Positions 51,803-62,608 of a stretch of DNA of 64,000 nucleotides are shown here, piece after piece. Source of the DNA: Monomorium pharaonis (taxonomy: Eukaryota; Arthropoda; Insecta; Hymenoptera; Formicidae); assembly GCF_013373865.1 (NCBI RefSeq), contig NC_050468.1, forward strand, positions 8,928,510 through 8,992,509. The letters run 5' to 3'. The notes under the pieces were generated by a model, which ran no database searches, had not been told where the DNA came from, and was given only the letters and a program-made list of their open reading frames with translations. The position numbers were made by a program, and so were the translations under genes. The first letter of the stretch is position 1. Every line of letters begins with the position of its first letter.

Positions 51803-51955
51803 CTGATCCAGATCAAAAAATAATTTTATTTTAATTACGTAAATTGCTCAAGTACAATATTGCTGCAAAAAGTTCTAACGTTTGATACAATTTTGTATAA
51901 ATATTTTCAAATCTGTATATCAGCCAAATTGTTCTTTCCGTGTGTTACTTGAGCG
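51803..51955 (+). repeat. Dispersed repeat family, copy D
   Basis: Contains GATCCAGATCAAAAAATAATT, ACAATATTGCTGCAAAAAG, ATTTTCAAATCTGTATATCAG and TGTTCTTTCCGTGTG in the same order as copy A. Located in gsb intron 1. Confidence 0.4.
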
Positions 51956-52638
51956 TTTCTTGAGATCCTCTAAAAGGCATCTCTTAATACTCGAAGTATC
52001 CGGATTGCACCCATATACTATAATTTAAATTATCTCTTATGTTATTCTCTAGGACGCTCCGGTGAAATGACTTAAAATTATCCCGGGGCAGCGAGAGAAA
52101 AAGAGTTATGTTTATCGCGGCAGGTTTTAATGGCGAGACGAGCGAATGGGGCACGCGGGACGGATTGCGAGTCCTCGGCGATCCAAACATTTTCGCGATC
52201 GCGTCGGGGCGCGACCGGCGCGCGATAGCGCAGCGCTAGTTCGTTGATATATTCTCAGCCGGCTACCTGCTGCGAGAAGCGCGGGGCCTAAGGAGTCCGC
52301 TAATTACCACGGCGTAATTCAAAAGACGACCCCCTTCCCGGGCGCGCCGAGCTCTCCGGCACAAAAGTAGTCCCGTTTCGTCGTTCATCACGAGCCCCAG
52401 AGATTTACATCCCCCTCCGTTCCCCTCCGCAGGCTCCTGTCCTCTCTCTCTCTCCCTGAGACCCTCTCGCGCTCAGTAAGGACATATCCGCGAGTGCGTG
52501 CAACGCACACGCTTCCACACGCATCGGCCGTGCCGGTGTGTATAGGCCGGGTTACGGTCCCGCCGGACACCTCTCCGGTGTATGACGTCAGTCAGGCCGC
52601 GGGGCCCGACGGGATTACAGGCAAGATCAAAAGGCGCC

Positions 52639-52682
52639 GACCGCCGCCGCCGCCGCTGCCGACGACGACGACGACGACGAGG
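52639..52682. repeat. (CCG)n/(GAC)n triplet run
   Basis: CCG triplets pass into GAC/GACGAC triplets in gsb intron 1. An open frame here would give Pro and Thr runs with no known domain. Confidence 0.85.
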
Positions 52683-52996
52683 AGTTCGAAGCGCGTGAGC
52701 ATCGCGGATATTTTTGATAAATTTCCGAAATAAAAGCTAAGAGATCGAACTCGATGAAATATAAAGTAAATTCTTTGTATTAGGGGGTTTTTTTTTTTAG
52801 AAAAATTTTTCCCAAGAACTTGCTAACCTGAAAGCCAATTGTTATTTTCGATACCGTTTTCCCACATGCTAGTGCGTTCTTCTGGTAAATGCAGGTTGAA
52901 GGACTTCCCAGGTACTGCGTACTCTTTCAGATTGGATAACCAAAAAAAAAGTAAATTTAATGATTAGTCAAGCAAAGCTAAAGAAATCGTTAACTC

Positions 52997-53100
52997 TCTA
53001 AATCGGAATCTATGCACTGATTTATATTAATTATAAAAATAGGACTGAAATCAGACTATTTACTACTTTTTAATGCATAATTGATTGATTCCGATTTAGA
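52997..53100. repeat. Short inverted repeat, possible MITE relic
   Basis: TCTAAATCGGAATC (52997-53010) is perfectly inverted at 53087-53100 across about 76 bases. The start resembles the TCTAAATTGCAATC end of the element at 53733-53928, suggesting a related older copy. Confidence 0.4.
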
Positions 53101-53479
53101 AAAAAAGGTACCTTCTCAGAAAGGATTTCTGATACCAAGAGAAAAAATGTTCTTGACACATTTAATCTTATTACAACCTCATGTAATATAAAAATAAAAC
53201 AAGATTAAGATTAAATTAGAAATTTCTATCTTCAGATCGGTTTATTCTTAAATCTAGAATATCATGAGATTGTCACAAATTTACTAAATTATTCTAAGAA
53301 AATTAATAAAATATCATCAAAAATCGTTTTATTCTAGGTTTAAGAACTTTTCATTTAAGAACAAAATATTTCTTATTTGATAATAAATATGATTGGAGCT
53401 ATATTTTATGATAGATCGAAGAGTAATAGCATTAGGTCCAGAAATCATTTCTGTGGGTGTATAGAAATTGATTAATAAA

Positions 53480-54030
53480 AATAGGAAAAGATACAAAGGT
53501 CTCAGTAAATCACAGGTTTCAAAAAAGAAAAAGCACTTTCTTTTATCTTAACAATCTTTATAGGCATTAATACTAATAAAAAAGAAATAAGAGAACTGAG
53601 AAAAATTATTAGAGATAAATCTAATAGTAATTTTCCTTAAAAAATGAAAAGGAATTATTAATACAATAATACAGAAAAAGATACAAAGATTTTAGTAAGC
53701 CACAGTCTCAAAGAAGAAAAAAAGAAATTATAGCTCTCTAAATTGCAATCAGTGTATTATTACTGATTTGTTGTGATAATTAGTGAATATTCATTGTCAT
53801 TTATTAATTTTTACTTCAGAATTGTGTATAATTACTAAAAGATCAGTGTATTTATTTCACTGACTGGCAAATTATAAATGTACCACTGAATATCAGTGTA
53901 TTTTCACTGATTGTAATTTACAGAGAGCATTTTCTCTTATTTTAATAGCCTTTATAAGTACCAATACTAGTAAAAGTAAAATAATACGCAAAAGATAACT
54001 AAAGATAGATTTAATAGCAATTTTCTCGAT
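53480..54030. repeat. Degenerate direct repeat, about 190-base units
   Basis: The segment starting AAAAGATACAAAGG (53484) recurs from about 53675. After skipping the insertion at 53733-53928, the similarity resumes: GCACTTTCTTTTATCTTAAC (53530 on) matches GCATTTTCTCTTATTTTAAT (53927 on), through to AATAGTAATTTTC and AATAGCAATTTTC. I judge the units to be roughly 70-75% similar by eye. Confidence 0.55.
53733..53928. mobile_element. 196-base TIR MITE nested in a tandem repeat
   Basis: The left end GCTCTCTAAATTGCAATCAGTG (53733-53754) and the complement of the right end (53905-53928) share about 21 bases with a small insertion. The interior repeats the words CAGTGTATT and CACTGA. It interrupts the second unit of the degenerate repeat at 53480-54030; the flanks rejoin to match the first unit. 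The target duplication is unclear. Confidence 0.6.
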
Positions 54031-54556
54031 CAACTCTTCCATCAAGATCTCCGTGCTAGATTAGAAGAATGGCTTAAAAAATTTCTACGGTGGCACGAGG
54101 CGAATTCCAGAAATGCCAAGACTACTATTCGTCGCACGTGCAAAACGTACGCATGCATATCTCTTTGCATTCTCGCGCGAGAGGCTCACTGTTACGAAGC
54201 CCGGCGATCGTAACTCGAGTCACGGAATCGAAAGTTGAATATTACCGTCCGTACGGGCGGACGCCCTTTACCCGCGTTTTTGTTCCCTATCCGCCGATGA
54301 ATATTGTTCGACGCGTTCTTGCGGAACGCACCGCTGGCCGCTACGTGTGTTCGCGTTGTGTTTCCCACCGCGTCTCACCCGATTAGTCCCGGTATCGATT
54401 GCAAAAGCCTGTGTTACCTATTCTCTTCGATCAGAAATCTAAGTGATTTGTACGTTCGCAATCTACGACCGTTTTTGTCTAGATTCAAAAACAAAATAGC
54501 GTTTAATGAGATAAACCAATGGCAAAGCTAAAAGGACGGACGTGCAATGCAATTAC

Positions 54557-54730
54557 TACGCGGAGAGAATTTTCTCTTAAAATTTACCCTCAAAATCTGG
54601 TAATTGTGGGACCTCAAGGAATATTACTATACTTTTATTAAATTTTACTAAGAGGTATAGTAAAATTCCTCGAGGTCCCACAATTACCAGATTTTGAGGG
54701 TAAATTTCAAGAGAAAATTCTCTCCGTGTA
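54557..54730. mobile_element. Near-perfect foldback MITE with TA target-site duplication
   Basis: Two arms of about 73 bases (54559-54632 and 54653-54728) are inverted copies with only about four mismatches, around a loop of roughly 20 bases. The ends read TA-CGCGGAGAG and CTCTCCGTG-TA. A TA duplication with inverted ends is typical of non-autonomous Tc1/mariner-type elements. There is no coding capacity. The element lies in gsb intron 1, and its high arm identity suggests a fairly recent insertion or selection for the hairpin. Confidence 0.75.
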
Positions 54731-57700
54731 ACCCCAAGATCATTTAAGTTACGTTAACTAAAAGGCACTAATCAATTTCAAGGAACCAAAGTGACGTAAC
54801 TCGTACTGAGAAAGATGAACATCGAGTTAATCTTAATAACAATAATTCACAAGATTTACGGCGGGAGAGCCAGAGAGCCCGCTGTCAACTCCGGAAGAGG
54901 TTAAATAATAAAGAAAAATCTCCTCGACCTTCGGAGTATGTCTCCTCATCCTTTTTAAGAGGGTGCCGCGGCAACTCGGTCCGGCCTGTAACAAAACGAT
55001 TGTCTCGGGAGGACAATTTAATCCAAGCAGCTGGTGAGTGATTTATGTCCTCGCGTAATTTATTATGGCGCGATCGCGGCGGAGTCATTTTCGCGGGGCT
55101 CTCGCACGCGGTTTGGACCACCCTGTTGCACGGGCGCGAGGCCGGCCCGGGCCGGGTGACCGCCGCACGATAAAACACGGCCGAAAGAAATAATTTCCAG
55201 CATGAATTATTGATAACGGGCGATTGATTGTTCAGCGATCAGAGGGCTTAATGTCCATGATCCGCGTGCGGACGTGACGGGATAGCGAGACGGGGTGGGC
55301 CCGTGTCTGATTTGAATTCGCCCGACGAAGCGTCGCGCATCGTTAATTTTTACCCGCGAGGCAGCGGCGGCGGCCGGGCCGAGGGCGCTCTTAGACACAC
55401 GGAGGGCGGGAGAGGGGGTGCTTAGAGAATTCCGAAATAATTGTGCGGCGTACGTCGCCGGCCGTTCATTATCCGCGTGTCGTGGGACGTCAATTAGGCC
55501 TTTTTCCACCCCGTATCGGCCTCGATAAATTATTACGTGCGAAGAGCCGACGCACTGTACTTTGCGGCCGCGACACTACCGCGGTTCACGAGCCGCGAGC
55601 CGTACAATTACCGGCCCTCTCTCTCTCTTTCTACAAGACTCTCTTTTCTTTATGGTAATCCCCTTGTGTGCCCCTTGTCGCGGCCCCTTTATCGCTCTTA
55701 AGCGGTAATAACAACGTGTTATCCGGGTATTAATTGAATCTCATTAAGGATCGCATCGAGGTATGCGATCGCTCTAATTTTCGCGTGATGAAGTACGTGG
55801 AACGTCTCACGGCCCGCAGGAATTACGGGATGCGATCGCTAAATTTGTTATTCGAGGCTTTTAGCTGCAGCTGATCATCATCCAATTACGGTAACAGAGC
55901 CTCTCGGAGCCATTTCAATCGCGCGCCGTTTCATCTGGCGTTCCCGATTATCGGCCAGCGGATCGATTACCATTGGGGGAACAAGTGAAGGAGAGCTTTC
56001 GAATGTGAATTTTAGTACATAAAGTTATATCATATATTAAAAAATATATTTAACGTTTTACACATAAACTGTAGGATTAGATAGTAACTAGTTAACAAAT
56101 TAATAAGTGCATTTCAAATGTGTTACTCTTTAGCTCCAATTATTTAATTTTACAACATATCAACTTTATTTTATTAACTTTTTCTTTAAAAGTTAAGATT
56201 TATAAAATTTGTAAAATTTATAAAAAATATATTCTTACATAAAAAATATTTCTTTGTTATTTTATAATTTTAAAACTCAACTTACAAATAAAATATTGAA
56301 TATATATACATGATAATCAATATTGTAACTGTTTTGTTATTTAGATAATTATTTTAACGTAAAAAATATGACATTCTAACTTTTAATATAAATTAAGTTT
56401 TTCAAAATTAACTTTTAAGTCATTAACATTTAGTCAATTTTATTAATTGAATTAAGTTAGTGGTTTAACAGTTGTGCGTTACTTTTCAAAACTTCTCCTT
56501 CTAAAAATACTCTATTAATAGAAAAAAATAATGATTTAAAGAAACAAATTTGGCAAATGAAACAGCACTTCCCATTTTAATTTTCAAAATTTGTGTTACG
56601 TTTGTTTATTATATGCGGTTTATTATATAAAACATTATGTTATGTTACAGAAACAATGCTGATTAGCTTCTTTGAGAAATTTTTTAATTTCTAAATAAGT
56701 GGACATAAATAATGATGCTGATTATATTATTGAATAAATAATAAACGATAACAAAACTATACTGTTTATACAATATTGATTTAAAAAAACAACATTAATT
56801 CTTCCCTCTGATATCGATATTGATAAAGCATTATTAAACCATTATTAAATATAGCAATAATTCTTAGGTATCGGCGTACATTTTCTTCAAATAAAAGACA
56901 CATATCGTTTCCGCGCGGCGAGCTTAATGATAATTGCCGAGCGGCGCGCGTACGAAACGATTTCAAGGGAGCAAAGGGTCAATTTCGCAGGCACCGAGCG
57001 GAGCGACGAAAGTTCCGTTGCGTCGATTACGCAATCTGCCGCGATACGAATGCGGCGGCGGCGGATCGGTCCCCCGGACCGGCGTGTCGGAGGATGAGAG
57101 CGGAAGGTGCACACGCGCGTACCTGAGTGGGAGTAACCGCATGTACCGAAGGGATGCATGTACTTAGTGCGTGCGGTGTGAGTTCCGAGTCGCGCGAGGA
57201 CTTCAATCAACGTGCCGTCGCCCGGGGCCTATCCGATATCAGACATTAGGTACCCACGGATACCGGGGTACCACCCCCCCCCTCCCCGGGACCCTTCTCC
57301 TCCAACGATCTGACGCCCACCACGCCGCGGACCTGTGTATTGAACTTTATTCGAAAGCGGCTGTCTTTCCTTCCCCTTCCCGCGTACAGCATTCGAAACG
57401 ATGGATAAACAATCGCGATTTAAAGGCGTACTTGAGTGAAAGCGATCCGGATCGTTCACCATGCGGACTTCTCTCTCGTTGCATTGTGTTGGGAGACATA
57501 AAGAAAGAGGGCCAACTATGCCAAGTTTAGTCCTAGAAGATAAAACTGACGAAAAGGAGCGTTGTAACATATTATATAATATTGTTGTGTAAATTATTGA
57601 ATAATTAAGATAAAAGTCACAGTCGAGTGATGTCATTTTTCTATTGCTTCTTCACGAAGTTTGAGACGTTGATCTCTCTTCAATTAAACGCGTAATAAAT

Positions 57701-57890
57701 CACAAAGACTGAAAATAGCATATTTTTTTTCAACCCGTCACCCCTCGGCTCGAGTTGCCCCACGAAATTTATACGTCAGCGTCGCGCACTGTTCCATAAC
57801 TCATAAATTACACAATGCAGAACGACGTACGGGCTTCTGTGCTATTACTTATGCACAATCTCTTCGTCTCTCCCTCCATCCCTTCCTCGC

Positions 57891-57914
57891 TCTGTCTCTC
57901 TCTCTCTCTCTCTA
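57891..57914. repeat. (CT)n microsatellite in gsb intron 1
   Basis: An imperfect run of CT dinucleotides in a broader pyrimidine-rich stretch. Confidence 0.85.
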
Positions 57915-59024
57915 TCTGCCTGTCTCGTTTTCTCTTTCCGTCTTTCCTGGCCTTTCTGTTCGGGCCTTTAAATCATCATAGTCAACACGCCACGCATGTA
58001 CATTGCGAAACACCGACGTGTATACAAATTAGTCTTTACATCCGGATTACGTAACGGCATCGACTACCGTAAGTTTTCGCGGGTGATCAGCTCGCGGATG
58101 ACTGAATTAATCGACCGGGCCGATTGCGCGCGGGCAGTAACGGGTGTTATAAAGATGGCAGAGTTCGCCCATTGGGGGTTCGCACACGCACGCATTGGCG
58201 GACAGCGAATAATTCAGTCAAAGCGCATCGTAAAACCATTAACATCGGCTGTAAAATATCTGCGGCACCATTGCGGAAACGCCGCGCCGGCGGGCGTCCA
58301 GCGTCGTCATGAAACTCGCGCTGACGTTAATTGCGAGATATTCTCGAAGAGGAAGAGTTTCTAAGAATAGCGGAAGGCGCTTAAATTTGTTTTTTTTTCT
58401 TCGCAAAGTTGAAATGTCAATGAAGCACACTTGCGTTATTTCGAAGTTTGGACGTACTAAATACGAGCGCGTATGTAAATTCGCACGGCAAAAGACGACG
58501 CACAGATAAAACTGACGGGTGTTTTTAGCAAATTTATAAATTTCGCAGAAACGAATGTATATCTAATCTACATTATAATATACAGTAATACATTTATTTT
58601 CTAAGAAGAAGCTTTTAAAGACGAAACGATCTTTATATAAAAGTGAAGTTACAAAATTACAAAAGATATTTTTTTTTTATTAATTTTATTTTAGCCTTGC
58701 GTATTACATTTCGACATAAATGTACAATGTTCGTGGATCAGCGCATTAGAAAACATGAGAATTCCCGTATTATATTAACGCAAAATTATTCAGACTTTTT
58801 GTTTCCTGCGTGAACTACAAAGTGTCAGGTCTTTAAATTTATCTCTAGACGTATTTTAACCATAATTCTCTTACACAATTCTCGAATATGCGTAGTCAAA
58901 TATTGTGGACTACGTAAGGCTTTAAATTAATAATATGGAAACTAAGATGTCCAGGAGAGAAAAGTTATTGTAAAGTTATTCTTCACATTTTGCACAATGT
59001 TCTAAAAATGATAAAAATTCTTAC

Positions 59025-59079
59025 CTTGAAAAGGATAGCCAGTAAAATAAGGTGCCATGTTGATAGTGCTGACTGCCAT
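59025..59079 (-). CDS. gsb: gsb coding exon 1 (start codon and N-terminus)
   Basis: The exon encodes MAVSTINMAPYFTGYPFQ plus the first base of the next Gly codon, then the donor GTAAGA. An in-frame TAG lies directly before the ATG, so the frame cannot extend upstream; the only other methionine is Met8. The GYPFQ motif just before the paired domain is shared by gsb-type proteins, and the MAVS...NM...PYF start points to gsb. At 55 bases the exon is too short to stand out by length and was found by searching upstream of the paired-box exon for a GYPFQ-G-donor pattern. The phase (one base over) matches exon 2 exactly and completes the Gly of GQGRVNQL. The longer frames that overlap it on the opposite strand have no recognisable domain. 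Confidence 0.93.
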
Positions 59080-59594
59080 CTAGCTGTTCCTGTTTCCAGG
59101 AAGGATATTTCTTTCCGCTTCTCTCCCCCTCTCCCCCTTTCTCTCTGTCTCTCGGTCACCAGCAACACCAACCACACCGAGGATCCTCACTCTCGTGTCC
59201 TGCTCACAACTTCGAGTCCCTCTTCACAATCCGTATTCACAAATCGAGTCCTCAATTTCTCGCGTGCGCCCAGCGACGATGAGCAGCCTGTAGCGAGGAA
59301 AACGGCGACACTCGACCTCGCTTTCACCGCGTGGGGCGAAACAGAAAGAAAGGGATTCGCCCTTTCTTCTTTTTTCTTTCTTTTTAAATTTTCGCTCAGG
59401 CGCAAAGCAGGATGGACCTGTTGGCTTCGGGGTCTCGGCTCGGACTGCCGGTTCCTGCGGCGACGATCGTCGAGGGCACGTAAAAGAAACGAAAGGCAGG
59501 CACGAAAGAAGGAAAGCCTCCGTTGGAAGGCTCCGCCTTCGTCGTGGGGCCCCTTTGAGGAGCGACCAGCCGACGGTCCCAGCCGTGGCTCTCT
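59080..59594 (-). promoter_or_regulatory. Probable gsb 5' leader / promoter-proximal region
   Basis: Reading upstream from the gsb start on the minus strand, no ATG occurs for 515 bases; the first is at 59597-59595. That suits a long 5' leader or promoter-proximal zone. The part near the start is rich in GA/CT, including GAGAGACAGAGAG at about 59141-59153, the sort of site bound by GAGA factor. No convincing TATA box is visible, and the transcription start cannot be fixed from sequence. Confidence 0.45.
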
Positions 59595-59623
59595 CATGGC
59601 TTTTATCGGCGCCGCTGCATTGG

Positions 59624-59638
59624 TCACCTGCCAGGTGA
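59624..59638. promoter_or_regulatory. Palindromic pair of E-boxes upstream of gsb
   Basis: TCACCTGCCAGGTGA is a perfect 15-base palindrome. It contains two facing CACCTG/CAGGTG E-boxes, about 545 bases upstream of the gsb start codon. CAGGTG is the core recognised by Snail-type zinc fingers and several bHLH factors. Function is inferred only. Confidence 0.35.
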
Positions 59639-59763
59639 TCTCGCCGCGTTGGAGGTGGTCGCACGTCCAACTCCGCCTTGGAGAACATACCTTTCCTCCA
59701 CCACACGCCACCCACGAGCGCGTTCGTTACGTTCGCGCCCGACTTTATCCACCCGGTGGCCGG

Positions 59764-59779
59764 CGATATCGATATCGCG
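59764..59779. promoter_or_regulatory. DRE-like TATCGATA motif upstream of gsb
   Basis: The sequence CGATATCGATATCGCG contains TATCGATA, the core of the Drosophila DNA-replication-related element bound by DREF. It lies about 690 bases upstream of the gsb start codon. A match this short can occur by chance. Confidence 0.25.
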
Positions 59780-60850
59780 CGATCGCGAGCTTTCCGCGAC
59801 CGACCCGCGCCGATTTCCCTCGCGGATTCGACGCGGTTCGCGTTCGAAGAATGAAGAGTCAGATTTCACACGGGCTCGCTCCGTGTTTTCACAGGATGGT
59901 GTATCGTCATCGATCTTAATTTCACGGTATCCCCAAGCTGATTTGTAAATATAAAGAACGTATAAGTCTAACTGGCTTCTACAAACGGTACACGCAGAAT
60001 TGATTTTTATGTGTTTACAGCATTTGCTCAAAATTTCACAAAATAAAAAATTAAAAATTGTACAAGTTCAATTTCTATTCTAAAGAAGTGAATTTTTATT
60101 TTTATTAGGATGACAAATTACTCAAAAAGTCGCACAAGCTCACTTTTCACTCTTTCAGAGTTTTACTCTACGAGATTTAAAGAACAAACGTTTCACATAT
60201 ACAATTTAATACAGAAACGTTATTAGTTTTAATTTTTATACTTATTTATTTAAGATTGTCCATATATTTTATTAAAATGTAACATTTATGTATTATTTTC
60301 TTAACGTACAATATTATTATCCAGAAATTTACGCGAATGACTTTATTGATTCTAAATCAGTCAGTCGGTGCACATCTAATTTTATATTTTCTGACAACGT
60401 ATTGTAAATTAAAAGAGAAAAAAAAACGCAATACCATATTACATAATTTAATGGTATGTTAATATGATACGTCGGGCAATTGGTTGCAGACTTTTAGATG
60501 CGGCGCACCGCGACGATACGACTCGAGACTTTACCGGACTTGATTCTGCAATGCGCCGGTCACCTCCGATATAAGTTTATAATATCTAATCTCCCTTTGA
60601 TTCACACGAGTGTGCCGCGCGCGGACGTCGGCACTCTCGTCATGAAACTCGCCCGACCGCCTCCGTGCCATCACGCATCGCGTGATCCCGCCAATGAGAT
60701 CGTGCGAGGAGGATGGCTCAGAGAGGGCCGCTTTGCGCGATACCGCGGCTGCGATTCGGCGCGCATCGTTAATTAAAATTAATTACGTTTGCCGAGTAAT
60801 CGTGCGTTTAATTGAATCGCGGCGGATTCCGCCGCTGAGAGCTTCCGCCT

Positions 60851-60867
60851 GAGAGAAAGAAAGAGAG

Positions 60868-60909
<42 letters not shown>

Positions 60910-60910
60910 G
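60851..60910. repeat. (GA)n microsatellite upstream of gsb
   Basis: A run of about 60 bases of GA with few interruptions, about 1.8 kb upstream of the gsb start. Confidence 0.9.
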
Positions 60911-62608
60911 CGGAGGCGGAAAATGGAACGCGACGCGACGCGGAATCGGCATTTTGCACGGACGCGCTCTTCTTTCCGCGTCCTTGATTTTTCTCATCGC
61001 GACGGTTTCGTTACATCTCCGTGTAATTAATGCTACAAGAAAAAAAAAGGAAGAAAGAAAAGGGAGAACGATCGTCGTAACTCACCGTCCGTGAGAATCG
61101 TCGTCGAGGATGGACAACGGGGAAAGCGGGTGACGGGAAAGGAGAGGCCTCCCCGAGAGAGTCGGCTTCGGAAAAAAGAGAAACACGTTTGCACCGGATA
61201 CCTAGGACGCATGGGGAGCATGATCGCCATTTCTTTCTTCCTTCCTGGGACATTAGACATTTCGGACGGGCTCCCCGCCGCGGCGAAGCTACCTCGGCTG
61301 ATTCGCGTGTAATCACCTCGGACATCGACCGAAAAGCCGCGAGGACTCGCTCGGACGGGCATCGCAATCTGGCACAATGGGCCTTAGGACCCGCGCCACA
61401 TTAATACACGCGTCAAGCCCTGACGCGTATCGGCTACGACGATAATTCTGTTTGTTCGCACGGGAGTAACGTTTGAAAACGGCGACTCGCCGCGTCGGAA
61501 CATTACTGCGCATCGCAATGACAAAACATCGTAATGGGTTAAAGATGATTTCTGAACAGCGACTACTTGAATTTTCCGGTGAAAGGCTGGAAAATTTTCA
61601 ACGGTTTACAGCTCTTTAATCCGAGTAATTTCAAAGAATATATGTATAGTCATCAAAGAAAATATCAAAAGTTCTGACCTGAGAACAATAAAATTTCACG
61701 ACGTGCGTAGTAGAGAAGATATTTTATATTACGTTACAACTACAACAATAATCCTGTTAAAACTTTTATATTCTTTAAAGACTATATATCTTCATCTAAA
61801 CCTTACAAGATCTTAACCAATTGAAAAATAAAGTACTTTTGACATTATGTAAGACTTCAGTTTGAAGATAGATATATGTTTCTATTTTAAAGATATTTAT
61901 ATATATTTTTCTTAAAAAAATAAAAGTAACAAATTATATTGAACAAGTGTTATTAAACTTTCCATTTTTCAAAGCAAAAGCCACGATAACTTAAACATAA
62001 TTTATCCGATCTAATTTGAAACTTTAAAATAATATTGAAAACTTTGTTTTAAATATATGGATAAAAGATTTAGATAATGTTGAAAAATATCATGTTTATC
62101 GATTTGCTAATATAATCTCTTAACCTTATAACCGAATGTTAATTTAATAAATCGTGATTGTGTTATTTAAATATTTTGTATTAAATTAATAATCAATATT
62201 TCTTAAAGTTAGAATAACACAGTTTATGTACAAATAAACAAATAACTTACAAATGATGTACTTTTAAAATTTACAAATTCTAAGACAATTGTATAAAATG
62301 TATATGTCAAAAATTTCACAATAGATATTTGTACAACGAGTGTGGTGAGTCGGCTAATTGCCCGTAAATGCGGAATATCCATACACGACCCAAAGGCGAG
62401 TGCGTTCACCGCATGTGTGAGCAATAGCCGATCCGCACATGTCGCACACAATATTTTTTGTTACCTGTGCATCGAAATGTTGGTCCGTGAGTATGAAGTG
62501 AGAAAAGGACCATTTTTGACGCACAGATAGCGAAAATATTAATTTTACTAAAAGAATGTGTTTCAATATTGTATCAAAGTTATATTTTGTGTCAATTTTT
62601 TTACTTAA

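Larger units (their letters stand above)
50542..59024 (-). other. gsb intron 1
   Basis: An 8.5-kb intron between the N-terminal exon and the paired-box exon, donor GTAAGA, acceptor TTTGCAG. CpG-rich islands lie at about 50900-51700, 52100-52730, 54880-55900 and 57000-57400. It also holds several small transposon-like elements (52997-53100, 53733-53928, 54557-54730), degenerate tandem repeats (53480-54030) and a dispersed-repeat copy (51803-51955). Nothing coding is supported. Confidence 0.88.
38772..59079 (-). other. gsb: gooseberry (gsb) gene, six coding exons, translated span
   Basis: Coding segments on the minus strand are 59079-59025, 50541-50228, 49196-49070, 45032-44861, 44234-43956 and 39036-38772. 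They total 1212 bases, or 403 residues plus stop. All five introns are GT-AG and every split codon joins in phase. The protein has a paired domain (about 19-146), an octapeptide-like motif (159-166), a homeodomain (187-246, Ser at homeodomain position 50 = residue 236) and a Tyr/Gln/Ser/Ala-rich C-terminal tail. This is the Pax3/7 architecture: a nuclear DNA-binding transcription factor, which in Drosophila acts in segment polarity and in the nervous system. I prefer gsb to gsb-n or prd because of the N-terminus MAVSTINMAPYFTGYPFQ; this rests on memory of the fly proteins, not an alignment. Total length is close to that of fly Gsb (about 427 residues). No OAR motif is visible. Exon 6 has a second, broken copy at 13737-13997. 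Confidence 0.93.

Noticed and set aside
58990..59919. 309-codon plus-strand open frame, the longest without N in the window
   Set aside because: It runs antisense through gsb exon 1 and its upstream region, is stop-poor because of GC content, shows no domain and has a composition unlike a real protein.
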